Source of the DNA: an uncultured Acidimicrobiales bacterium
GTDB taxonomy: Bacteria; Actinomycetota; Acidimicrobiia; Acidimicrobiales; CADCTF01
Length of the DNA stretch: 57,223 nucleotides
Assembly (NCBI GenBank): GCA_902805655.1
Contig: CADCTF010000098.1
Location: forward strand, 1 to 57,223
Reading direction: 5' to 3'
Shown: positions 39,613 through 47,032 of the stretch, piece by piece
Position numbering within the stretch: the stretch's first letter is position 1
How the letters are laid out: each line of letters opens with the position of its first letter
The notes under the pieces: model-generated
What the model was told of the DNA's origin: nothing
Seen by the model: only the letters and a program-made list of their open reading frames with translations
Databases searched by the model: none
Position numbers and translations under genes: made by a program

Positions 39613-40589
39613 AGCAGCCGCGCGCTTCGCTCGACCCGCCGCCCGGCTACGAGCGGCTCAACCGGTACTCGCGCATCATCGTGGACGAGGCCCTGTGTCG
39701 CGGCATCGCCGTCGAGCTGCTGGACCCGACGGCGGGCGAGATGGTGCTCTCCCTAGGGGATCGCCGGATGAGCACCCTCGAGTCGCTCTCCGAGCTGACG
39801 AGCGCCGTTGCCTTCCGGCGCTGCGACCACAAGGGCTACACGCGGGAGGTCTTCGCCCGGGCGGGCCTGCGGGTCGCCGAAGGGACCATCGCCACGTTCG
39901 ACCAGCGAGACGAGGCGTTCCTGGCCACGTGGCACGACATCGTGGTGAAGCCGGTGCGCGGCGAACAGGGTCGGGGCATCACCGTCGGTGTCGTGAGCCC
40001 CCAAGAGCTGGCGGTGGCGCTGGCCACGGCGAGCGCCACGTGTCCCGAGGTCCTGCTCGAGCGGCGCTGTGAGGGCGAAGACCTGAGAGTCGTGGTGATC
40101 GGGGCCGAGGTCGTGGCTGCCTCCGTCCGCCGCGCTCCCGTGGTGGTCGGTGACGGCGCGTCGACCATCGCGACGCTGACCGAGGAGCTGAGCGCAGCTC
40201 GGCTGCTGGCTACTGACGGTTCCTCCCACGTGCCCGTGGACGACATCACCGAGGCCGTGGTCCGCTCCGCCGGCTACCGGCTGGACGAGGTCCTGCCCGA
40301 AGGGACGCAGCTCGCCGTGCGCCGCACGGCCAACCTCCACACCGGCGGCACGATCCACGATGTGACCGACGAGCTGCACCCCGACCTGAGAGCGGTGGCT
40401 CTGGCCGCCGCCGCGGCCGTCGGTGCGCCGGTGCTGGGCCTCGACATGATCGTGCCCTCCGTCGCCGGCCCGGACTACACGCTCATCGAGGCCAACGAGC
40501 GCCCCGGCCTGGCCAACCACGAGCCCCAGCCGACGGTGGCGCGCTTCGTGGATCTGCTCTTTCCCGAGACGGCACGGCCTCGCCCCTGA
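39609..40589 (+). CDS. ATP-grasp peptide ligase, NAGGN synthetase-like without the GNAT domain
   Basis: A 326-aa ATP-grasp ligase. Motifs: ESLSELTSAVAFRRCDHKG, VVKPVRGEQGRGITV (nucleotide loop), VLLERRCEGEDLRVVVIGAEV, RRTANLHTGGTIHDVTDELH, and the end EANERPGLANHEPQPT. These match the C-terminal half of N-acetylglutaminylglutamine synthetase (Ngg). The N-terminal acetyltransferase half (about 270 residues in the canonical enzyme) is missing and not found elsewhere in the window. TTG start, overlapping the C26 stop as TTGA. Last gene of the asnO-C26-ligase set. Confidence 0.88.
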   Translation: MKQPRASLDPPPGYERLNRYSRIIVDEALCRGIAVELLDPTAGEMVLSLGDRRMSTLESLSELTSAVAFRRCDHKGYTREVFARAGLRVAEGTIATFDQRDEAFLATWHDIVVKPVRGEQGRGITVGVVSPQELAVALATASATCPEVLLERRCEGEDLRVVVIGAEVVAASVRRAPVVVGDGASTIATLTEELSAARLLATDGSSHVPVDDITEAVVRSAGYRLDEVLPEGTQLAVRRTANLHTGGTIHDVTDELHPDLRAVALAAAAAVGAPVLGLDMIVPSVAGPDYTLIEANERPGLANHEPQPTVARFVDLLFPETARPRP

Positions 40590-40614
40590 GCCGGAAGATC
40601 ACCGGTCGACGTCC

Positions 40615-40876
40615 GTGCGGTACGCCATCGACACGGACTCGCTCTACTGCTTCCGTCGAGACGGCTTGGCCGATGTCGCCGCCGGCCGACCCGTGCACGT
40701 GACGCTCCACGAGCGTCACGACGGCGCTCCGAATCGTGGGGTTCGACGCAACGGTGCGAGACCTCGCTCCGGGGGAGCCGCCGCTCGGGTTGCTCGCCGA
40801 CATGATGGGCAACCGCAACCATGAGGAGTCGTGGGACGAGATCCGGACCTGGCCCATCGTCGGCCTGCGCTCCTGA
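40615..40876 (+). pseudogene. Small ORF broken by a single-base frameshift
   Basis: A GTG-started frame reads MRYAIDTDSLYCFRRDGLAD and on to VTLHERHDG near 40725. The adjacent (+1) frame then continues sensibly as LRIVGFDATVRDLAPGEPPL, GLLADMMGNRNHEESWDEIR and TWPIVGLRS, to TGA at 40874-40876. Together they give about 86 residues of plausible globular sequence, whereas the original frame becomes Arg-rich nonsense. Either an inactivated gene or a one-base sequence error. No family recognised. It lies downstream of the NAGGN-like genes and upstream of whiB. Confidence 0.6.
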
Positions 40877-40946
40877 AGCGGCACCCAAGGCACGGTTCCG
40901 GAGACGACGAGGGAACCTTTTCGAGCTCCCGAGCGTCAAAGAGGTT

Positions 40947-41201
40947 GTGACCGAGCCGGAGAACGACTGGATGGACCTGGGGAAGTGCCGGGATGTGAAC
41001 CCCGAGCTGTTCTTCCCCAGCGACGGGGTCGGGGTCGAGCAGGCACGGGCCTTCTGTGCGGACTGCCCGGTGCGGGTGCCGTGCCTGGAGTACGCCTTGC
41101 GCAACCGCATCCCGCACGGCGTCTGGGGCGGCACCTCCGAGCGTGAGCGACGGAGGATCATCACCGGCCGGAAGCACGGCGCCACCGCTCCGCAGAGCTG
41201 A
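40947..41201 (+). CDS. WhiB-family iron-sulfur transcriptional regulator
   Basis: An 84-aa Wbl protein. Four cluster Cys at 14, 37, 40 and 46 (KCRDVNPELFF, FCADCPVRVPC), the GVWGGTSERERRRI turn and a basic C-terminus. Wbl proteins hold a [4Fe-4S] cluster, often bind the principal sigma factor and control development or stress genes; they are confined to Actinobacteria and their phages. GTG 40947 with AGAGG upstream. It is followed by the sigma-factor gene. Confidence 0.93.
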   Translation: MTEPENDWMDLGKCRDVNPELFFPSDGVGVEQARAFCADCPVRVPCLEYALRNRIPHGVWGGTSERERRRIITGRKHGATAPQS

Positions 41202-41377
41202 TTAACGCGCCCCGCGTCATCACCTGCGCGCCCTCCGTCGTGCTTCCCTCGAAGCCCCGAGATTTATCCGTACGAAGGTGTACTAAATGAGGGCTCGACG
41301 GTAGGATCTGGACACCGGTTGAGACCACCAGCCGCGAACATCGCGCCGCAGGGCGCCTAGTCGCAGAGAAGGTGGCC
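41202..41377 (+). promoter_or_regulatory. Intergenic region with candidate promoter for the sigma-factor gene
   Basis: 176 bases, locally AT-richer (GATTTATCCGTACGAAGG, TACTAAATGAGGG). TAGGAT at 41302-41307 fits a -10 element and would leave an untranslated leader of about 65 bases. No clear -35 box. GAGAAGG before 41378 is the ribosome binding site. Confidence 0.35.
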
Positions 41378-42124
41378 ATGCCAGCCCTCAAGCAGACGCT
41401 GTCGGCAGAAGAGCTCCAGGAGCTCCATCTCCGGTTCTACAAAGAGCGCGACCCAGCGGTCCGCTCGGCCCTGGTCGAACGGTACCAAGGTCTCGCGCGT
41501 CGCCTCGCCTCGCGCTCCACGAAGCGTCCCGAAGACCGCGACGACCTCGTGCAGGTGGCGCTGCTCGGGCTGGTGAAGGCGCTCGACCGCTTCGAGCCGC
41601 AGCGGGGCATCAGCTTCACCACCTTCGCCTGGGCCACGCTCGAGGGCGAGCTCAAGCGGTACCACCGTGACCGTGACTGGAGCGTGCGGGTTCCCCGGCG
41701 GCTCCAGGAGCGCTACCTGCGCACCTCGGCCGCGGTCGAGGAGCTGACCCACGAGCTCGGTCGTTCGCCAACGCTCGTCGAGATCGCGGATCGCACCGGT
41801 GACCAGGTGGAAGAGGTCACCGAAGCGCTCGAGGTCCGCCGAGCGCACCGTCCGGCGTCGATCGACGCACCGACGGGTGAGGACGGCGGCGGCATGCAGC
41901 TCGGTGCCCACCAGAGCGAGATGGCTCGGGTGGAGGATCGGGGCCTGCTCGACTACCTCCTCGACCGGCTGCCGTCTCGCGAGCGGGAGATCGTGAAGCT
42001 GCGCTTCGTCGATGAGCTGACGCAGTCGGAGATCGCCGGCCGCGTGGGCCTGAGCCAGATGCACGTCTCACGACTGCTGGCCCAGAGCCTGGCCCAGATG
42101 CGAGGGTGGGCCGCCGCCGGTTGA
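41378..42124 (+). CDS. RNA polymerase sigma factor, SigF/SigB/WhiG-like group
   Basis: A 248-aa sigma-70 family factor with region 2 (RPEDRDDLVQVALLGLVKALDRFEP, ISFTTFAWATLEGELKRYHRD), region 3 (VEELTHELGRSPTLVEIADRTG) and region 4 (LPSREREIVKLRFVDELTQSEIAGRVGLSQMHVSRLL). Size and order fit the stress/development group 3 sigma factors that are usually held by anti-sigma factors. No anti-sigma gene adjoins. ATG 41378 is preferred over GTG 41372 because of its spacing to GAGAAGG. Adjacent to whiB. Confidence 0.92.
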   Translation: MPALKQTLSAEELQELHLRFYKERDPAVRSALVERYQGLARRLASRSTKRPEDRDDLVQVALLGLVKALDRFEPQRGISFTTFAWATLEGELKRYHRDRDWSVRVPRRLQERYLRTSAAVEELTHELGRSPTLVEIADRTGDQVEEVTEALEVRRAHRPASIDAPTGEDGGGMQLGAHQSEMARVEDRGLLDYLLDRLPSREREIVKLRFVDELTQSEIAGRVGLSQMHVSRLLAQSLAQMRGWAAAG

Positions 42125-42211
42125 GCGGCCGGTCCGGTTCGACCCGCTTGCGCGGCGGCGCAGGGCGTGGGAAGACTTGACCCTGCGTCACGTCTTCTGA
42201 GGGGGAGCGAC

Positions 42212-42253
42212 ATGGGGTTGTGGAGCTCCGGCACTTCCTCCAACCGCATCTGA
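42212..42253 (+). CDS. Possible 13-codon upstream ORF before the thiolase gene
   Basis: ATG preceded by a strong GAGGGGGAG site encodes MGLWSSGTSSNRI and stops 28 bases before the thiolase ATG. The Shine-Dalgarno is better than that of the thiolase itself, so ribosomes probably load here. It may be a leader peptide or a remnant; no hairpin was found after it. Confidence 0.35.
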   Translation: MGLWSSGTSSNRI

Positions 42254-42281
42254 TCGCCATCTGAAAGGCACCAACACGCAC

Positions 42282-43493
42282 ATGCTCGACACCAACGAAG
42301 CGGTCATCGTCGCGACGGCCCGCACCCCGATCGGCCGAGCCAACAAGGGCTCGCTCGTCGACGTGCGTGCGGACGAGATGCTCGCCAACATCATGATCGC
42401 CCTGATGGAGAAGGTTCCCCAGGTCGACAAGAACGAGATCACCGACATCATCGCCGGCAACGTCGCCCAGACCGGTGAGACGGGCTTCAGCATCGCCCGT
42501 ACGGCCGGCATCCTGGCCGGCTTCCCCCTCGGCGTCCCGGGGCTCACCATCAACCGGTTCTGCTCTTCGAGCCTGCAGTCGGTGCGCTCGGCGGCCCATG
42601 CGATCCAGGCGGGCGAGGGTGACATCTACGTCGCCTGCGGCGTCGAGAAGAGCTCGCGTCCGCCGGCACCCGAGGGCGAGGCTGCTGCTCCGCCCGCCCG
42701 GGCTCGCGGCATCGGCCCGGGCGGCCTCAACCCGAAGCTGCTCGGCAAGGGCGCCTTCCCGAACGTCTACATCCCCATGGGCATGACGGCCGAGAACGTG
42801 GCCGTCAAGTACAAGGTGTCCCGCGAGGATCAGGACGCCTTCGCGGCTCTGAGCCAGCAGCGTGCGGTGGCGGCCCAGGAGGCCGGCGTCTTCGACAACG
42901 AGATCACTCCTGTCACCAAGGAGGACGGCACCGTCGTCTCCAAGGATGACGGGCCTCGTCCCGGTACCACCAAGGAGAAGCTGGCCCAGCTCGTCCCCGT
43001 GTTCAAGAAGCCCGAGGACGGCGGCACGGTCACGGCCGGGAACGCCTGCCCGCTGAACGACGGCGCAGCCGCCGTGCTCGTCATGAGCCGCTCCAAGGCC
43101 GATCAGCTCGGCATCAAGCCGCTGGCCAGGGTCGTCGCCTCCGAGATCAGCGGCAACGACCCCGAGATCATGGGCGTGGCCCCGATCGACGCCGTCGGCA
43201 ACCTGCTGCGGAAGCAGGGCATGACCATCAAGGACGTCGACGTGGTCGAGCTCAACGAGGCCTTCGCGGCCCAGGTGCTGCCGGTGTGCTGGGAGTCGGG
43301 GATCGACATCGACACCCAGCTCAACCCGCACGGTGGGGCAATCGCCCTCGGCCACCCCTTCGGCATGACCGGCGCCCGCATCATGACGGCGCTGATCAAC
43401 GACCTGCAGACGCTGGACAAGACCATCGGCATCGAGACCATGTGCGCCGCTGGCGGCATGGCCATGGCCATGATGATCGAGCGGCTCAACTAA
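42282..43493 (+). CDS. Acetyl-CoA acetyltransferase (thiolase)
   Basis: A 403-aa thiolase joining or cleaving acyl-CoA and acetyl-CoA in fatty acid degradation or polyketide/ketone metabolism. The acyl-enzyme Cys94 lies in INRFCSSSLQSVRSAA; the C-terminal catalytic His and Cys are in GGAIALGHPFGMTGAR and CAAGGMAMAMMIE. Length is normal. No other beta-oxidation genes adjoin, so pathway and direction are open. Followed by a strong hairpin. Confidence 0.95.
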   Translation: MLDTNEAVIVATARTPIGRANKGSLVDVRADEMLANIMIALMEKVPQVDKNEITDIIAGNVAQTGETGFSIARTAGILAGFPLGVPGLTINRFCSSSLQSVRSAAHAIQAGEGDIYVACGVEKSSRPPAPEGEAAAPPARARGIGPGGLNPKLLGKGAFPNVYIPMGMTAENVAVKYKVSREDQDAFAALSQQRAVAAQEAGVFDNEITPVTKEDGTVVSKDDGPRPGTTKEKLAQLVPVFKKPEDGGTVTAGNACPLNDGAAAVLVMSRSKADQLGIKPLARVVASEISGNDPEIMGVAPIDAVGNLLRKQGMTIKDVDVVELNEAFAAQVLPVCWESGIDIDTQLNPHGGAIALGHPFGMTGARIMTALINDLQTLDKTIGIETMCAAGGMAMAMMIERLN

Positions 43494-43517
43494 GTCGTTC
43501 TTCGATCTGCGCAGCAC

Positions 43518-43554
43518 CGAAGAGGCCGCCTCGTTCTGCGAGGCGGCCTCTTCG
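43518..43554. terminator. Strong hairpin terminator after the thiolase gene
   Basis: Perfect 16-base arms (CGAAGAGGCCGCCTCG and complement) around TTCTG, 24 bases after the thiolase stop. Its stem is the longest perfect one noticed in the window; there is no U-tract. Confidence 0.85.
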
Positions 43555-43574
43555 CGTCGGTACCTCGGCTGTCC

Positions 43575-43580
43575 TAGCCT
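43575..43580 (+). promoter_or_regulatory. Candidate -10 element of the DUF4202 gene
   Basis: TAGCCT ends 8 bases before the GTG at 43589, directly after the preceding terminator. Confidence 0.4.
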
Positions 43581-43588
43581 TCGGCGGC

Positions 43589-44182
43589 GTGGACGACGAG
43601 CGACTGCAGTCGGCGCTGGCCGCCATCGATGTGGTGAACGCGACCGACGACCGACCCCTGCTGGTGCGAGGGGTCACCAAGCCGAAGGCGCTGGGTGAGG
43701 GCGAGCTGGCGAGTGCCTGGCTGGCGGTGCTCCGGCCCGACGCCCCAGCCGCCCTGCAGCTGGCCGTCCGAGGTCACCACCTGCGGAGGTGGGCCATTCC
43801 GAGAAGCGCGCTCCCGGAGGGGCGGCGTGGCTACCTGCGCTGGCGTCAGCAGCTGAAGGCGGTGCACGCCGAGACGGCCGCCGAGATCCTCGGTCCACTC
43901 GGCTGGGACGATGCCACCGTCACCCGGGTGCAGCAGCTCGTCCGCAAAGAGGGTCTCGGGCACGACCCGGACACACAGACGCTCGAGGACGTCATCTGCC
44001 TCGTGTTCCTGGAGACGCAGCTGCTCGACCTGGCGGCCAAGCTCGACGAGGAGCACATGGTCTCGGTGCTGCAGAAGACCCTGCCCAAGATGAGTGAGGA
44101 CGGGCGTCGTGTGGCCCTGTCCCTCGAGCTGCCGCCGGCCGGCGCGGCGCTGGTGGCCCGGGCTCTCGAGGAGCAGTCGTAG
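43589..44182 (+). CDS. DUF4202 family protein
   Basis: A 197-aa soluble protein. The conserved core is LAVRGHHLRRWAIPRSALPE, RRGYLRWRQQLKAVHAE, then DVICLVFLETQLLDLAAKLDEE. The spread of His, Arg and Glu residues recalls HD-like metal hydrolases, but no function is established. GTG 43589 chosen because the longer frame runs into the thiolase gene and the terminator. Confidence 0.82.
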   Translation: MDDERLQSALAAIDVVNATDDRPLLVRGVTKPKALGEGELASAWLAVLRPDAPAALQLAVRGHHLRRWAIPRSALPEGRRGYLRWRQQLKAVHAETAAEILGPLGWDDATVTRVQQLVRKEGLGHDPDTQTLEDVICLVFLETQLLDLAAKLDEEHMVSVLQKTLPKMSEDGRRVALSLELPPAGAALVARALEEQS

Positions 44183-44235
44183 CTCTCCGCACATCGGTGC
44201 TCAACGAACGCCAGTGGTGTGCCGATGGAGAAGCC

Positions 44236-44637
44236 ATGCATGAAGCGTTGTTGCCCGACGTGCTCGTGGTCGACGACAGCCGTGTCTTCCGTGACCTGGT
44301 GGCGCTGCTCCTCGAGGACGACGGCTTCCACGTGCGGACGGCCGTGGACGGCACCGACGCCCTGGCCCAGATGGAGGCCCAGGCACCGGACGCGCTCATC
44401 CTCGACCTGATGATGCCGGGACTCGGTGGTGTCGAGATGCTGCAGCTGGTCATCGAACGTTCGCTGGCCCCCGACGCCTACATCGTCGTGTTGACCGCGG
44501 ACGACGACCCCAGCCGCCCGGCCGAGCTCGAGAAGCTGGGCGCGCACGAGGTGGTGGTGAAGCCGATCGACAGCGAACAGCTGGGTCGGTCGCTGCGTAG
44601 CCACTTCGAGGCGAAGGCGGTCGCCGCACAGCTGTAG
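44236..44637 (+). CDS. Single-domain response regulator
   Basis: A 133-aa CheY-like receiver with LVVDDSRVFRDLVALLLEDDG (acid pocket), the phospho-acceptor Asp in LILDLMMPGLGG, VVLTADDD (switch Thr) and VVKPIDSEQL (Lys). There is no output domain, so it acts by protein contact. No histidine kinase adjoins. ATG 44236 with GGAG upstream is preferred over the GTG at 44197. Confidence 0.9.
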   Translation: MHEALLPDVLVVDDSRVFRDLVALLLEDDGFHVRTAVDGTDALAQMEAQAPDALILDLMMPGLGGVEMLQLVIERSLAPDAYIVVLTADDDPSRPAELEKLGAHEVVVKPIDSEQLGRSLRSHFEAKAVAAQL

Positions 44638-44685
44638 AGAGGGATGCGTCGCTTTTGCTCCTGGCCGCGCCAACATGGGCGGGCC

Positions 44686-45375
44686 ATGACCACCGGTGCT
44701 GCGTTCCCAGATGCCCACTCCGACGAGGCGGCGACCCGCCGGGCGGAGGTCGACGCCGAGATCTGCCAGTGGCTGGTCGAGGCCGACCAGGAGCGGGAGG
44801 CGATCCTGCGCCGGGCCGAGGCCGAGGCGGCCGCGCTGCTGCGCGACGCCGAGCAGCACGCCTCCCAGACGCTCGCCTCGGCCCAGGCGCAGGCGGACGA
44901 GGTCATCGGGCAGGCCCGGGCCGAGGCCACGCTTCTTCGCGCTGAGGCGGCTTCGGCCTACGTGCGCGAGCTGGAGGCGGGGCGGGTGGCCGCCACCCGT
45001 CTGGTGGAGGAGGGTCGAGGCCGTGGTGAGCGGGAGCGGGCGGAGATCCTGGCCACGCTCGGGCCGGTGCGCGCCGAGCTCGAAGAGGTTCGCCGCGCCA
45101 TGCTCAGGGCTGTCGACGCGTGTGACGACGCGTTGCCGGAGGGTGACGAGGTCGACGAGCCGCCGTCGCTGACGATCGTCCGCACGCCCCCGTTGCCGGC
45201 GACCGATGTGGCCCGTGTCATCCCCGTGCACCGGGCCGAGGTCGCGGCGGCCCCGCAGACCGATCCCACGCGACCGCTGCTGCGTCCTTCCCTTCGAGCG
45301 CAGCTGCGAGAAGCGTTGCCGCTGGCCGCGGGCGACCTCGTCCGCCGCATGCCCCGCCTCTTCGCGCGCCGCTAG
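44686..45375 (+). CDS. Coiled-coil protein
   Basis: A 229-aa protein. Residues about 15-145 are an uninterrupted, Ala/Glu/Arg-rich coiled coil (EAILRRAEAEAAALLRDAEQ and similar heptads), reminiscent of DivIVA/Wag31 or ATP-synthase b-type helices. The C-terminal third is Pro-rich and ends in a basic segment (DLVRRMPRLFARR) that could touch the membrane. Function unknown. Convergent with the glycan operon, overlapping by 4 bases. Confidence 0.72.
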   Translation: MTTGAAFPDAHSDEAATRRAEVDAEICQWLVEADQEREAILRRAEAEAAALLRDAEQHASQTLASAQAQADEVIGQARAEATLLRAEAASAYVRELEAGRVAATRLVEEGRGRGERERAEILATLGPVRAELEEVRRAMLRAVDACDDALPEGDEVDEPPSLTIVRTPPLPATDVARVIPVHRAEVAAAPQTDPTRPLLRPSLRAQLREALPLAAGDLVRRMPRLFARR

Positions 45376-46337
45376 CCCGGAGACGGTCGGCGCGGGCCGG
45401 GTTGGGCGTCGAGCTGGTCGAGGGCGGCGACGACATCGGCGGGCTCGATGAGCAGGAGCCCAGGATCGCAGTGCTCGCCCAACGGGTCGCCGCGCCGGCC
45501 CCGCCACAGCGCGATGTGCCACGGTCGACTGGCAGGCGGGCCCCACTCGGCCGGGGAGACCGGTCCGAAGAGCACGACCGAGGGGCACCGGAGCGCGGTG
45601 GCGAGGTGGGCCACGCCGGTGTCGGCCGACAGGAGCCGGCCGGCCTGGGCCACCAGGGCCGCGAGCCCCAGCACGTCGGTGCGTCCGGCCAGGTTGCTGG
45701 CCTCGGGTAACCCCGCCCGCGTTACCACCTCGCCCGCCAGGTCGGTCTCCGTCGGGCCGCCGGTGACGAACACCTGTCGGCCCCTGGACGCCTCGTGTCG
45801 AGCCACCACGGCCCACCGCTCTGGCGGCCACCGGCGCGCCCCGAAAGCCGCTCCCGGGTGCACCAGGGTGGCTCCTCGGACGTCGGGCAACCCGGCGGGC
45901 TCGGGCGGGGCCACGATGTCGATCTGCGCCGGGTCGGCGGGTATGCCGTGCTCGGTCAGCATGCGGCACCAGCGGTCGGCCTCGTGCTCGCCGGCCCGCC
46001 ACTCCGGCCCGCGGACGTCGCCGCAGGCGAAGGCCACCAGCCGCCGAGGTCGGAGGGCGAGCAGCACCTGATGGCTCTGCGGTCCGCGCCCGTGCAGGTT
46101 CACGGCCACGTCGGGTCGCAGCCCGCCAGGAAGGGGACCGAGGGGCTCGACGGCGATGATGTCGTCGAACCCGGCCACGCACCTCGCCAGAGGCCCCATC
46201 GGCGCCGTGGTGGCCAGGACGCGGCGATGTTCGGAGAACGCGGCGTCGAGCGCCCGGAGCGCCGGCACCGCCGCCAGCAGGTCGCCGAGCCCCAACGCGC
46301 GCAGTACCAGCAGCGTGGGCGGCGACGCGCCGCTCAC
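45372..46337 (-). CDS. Glycosyltransferase family 9 (heptosyltransferase-like)
   Basis: A 321-aa GT9 with the N-terminal LLVLRALGLGDLLAAVPALR, VHPGAAFGARRWPPERWA (donor loop), VTGGPTETDLAGEV and SADTGVAHLATALRCP, the ADP-heptose-binding signature of WaaC/WaaF enzymes. It would move heptose from ADP-heptose to a growing glycan. GTG 46337 overlaps the SDR stop (GTGA). Last gene of the nine-gene operon. Confidence 0.88.
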   Translation of the reverse strand: MSGASPPTLLVLRALGLGDLLAAVPALRALDAAFSEHRRVLATTAPMGPLARCVAGFDDIIAVEPLGPLPGGLRPDVAVNLHGRGPQSHQVLLALRPRRLVAFACGDVRGPEWRAGEHEADRWCRMLTEHGIPADPAQIDIVAPPEPAGLPDVRGATLVHPGAAFGARRWPPERWAVVARHEASRGRQVFVTGGPTETDLAGEVVTRAGLPEASNLAGRTDVLGLAALVAQAGRLLSADTGVAHLATALRCPSVVLFGPVSPAEWGPPASRPWHIALWRGRRGDPLGEHCDPGLLLIEPADVVAALDQLDAQPGPRRPSPG

Positions 46338-47032
46338 GGCCAGGAGGGCTCCGTCGAGGGTGTGACGATCAGCTCGCGAACCTCGCATCCGGGCGGCTGG
46401 CGCAGGGCGAAGACCACGGTGGAAGCGACGTCCTCCGGGCGGTTGAGCTTGGCGTCGGGGCCCGGCTTGTACTGCGGGTCGCGGTCGTCGAAGAACGCGG
46501 TCGACATGCCGCCGGGCACCAACAGCGTCACCCCGACGCGTCCGGCCAGCTCGATCGTGAGAGCTCGGGTGAAGCCGACGACGCCGAACTTGCTGGCGCA
46601 GTAGGCGGTGGCGTCCGACAACGCCCGCAACCCCAGCGTCGATGCCACTGTGACCACCCGCCCCTGGGCGTCGAGCAGGAACGGCAGGGCGGCCCGCACG
46701 ACGGCGGCCGTGCCGATGAGGTTGACCATGACCACCCGGTCCCACGTATCCCCGGGAACGTCGGCGAGCAGGCCGCACGCATCCGTGCCGGCCGCAGTCA
46801 CCACGGCATCCAGCCCGCCGTTGCGCTCCGCGAGCCGGGTGACGGCCGCCTCTGCGCTACGAGCGTCGCTGAGATCGGCCAGCTCGTGGTCGACGTCGGC
46901 GGCGGGCGGCCGGAGGTCGACCACCACGGGCTGGCCGCCTGCGCTGGTCACGGCCTGCACGACGGCGGCGCCGAGGCCCGAGGATCCTCCCGTCACGAGC
47001 ACAGTGCCGAGCGGGCGGTCAGGGGTGGTCAC
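46334..47032 (-). CDS. Short-chain dehydrogenase/reductase
   Basis: A 232-aa classical SDR: NAD(P) motif TGGSSGLGAAV, the NAG-like TAAGTDACG, catalytic Ser in VASTLG, and YCASK (Tyr-x-x-x-Lys). Its place after hldE suggests a role in sugar-nucleotide or glycan modification. It is shorter and different from extended-SDR HldD epimerases, so the ADP-heptose epimerase step cannot be assigned to it safely. GTG start, overlapping hldE by 14 bases. Confidence 0.85.
   Translation of the reverse strand: MTTPDRPLGTVLVTGGSSGLGAAVVQAVTSAGGQPVVVDLRPPAADVDHELADLSDARSAEAAVTRLAERNGGLDAVVTAAGTDACGLLADVPGDTWDRVVMVNLIGTAAVVRAALPFLLDAQGRVVTVASTLGLRALSDATAYCASKFGVVGFTRALTIELAGRVGVTLLVPGGMSTAFFDDRDPQYKPGPDAKLNRPEDVASTVVFALRQPPGCEVRELIVTPSTEPSWP

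Noticed and set aside
43846-46182. Long minus-strand open frame over DUF4202, response regulator and coiled-coil genes
   Set aside because: Shadow reading; the plus-strand products have domains and ribosome binding sites, whereas this one has low-complexity Arg/Gly/Leu-rich sequence.
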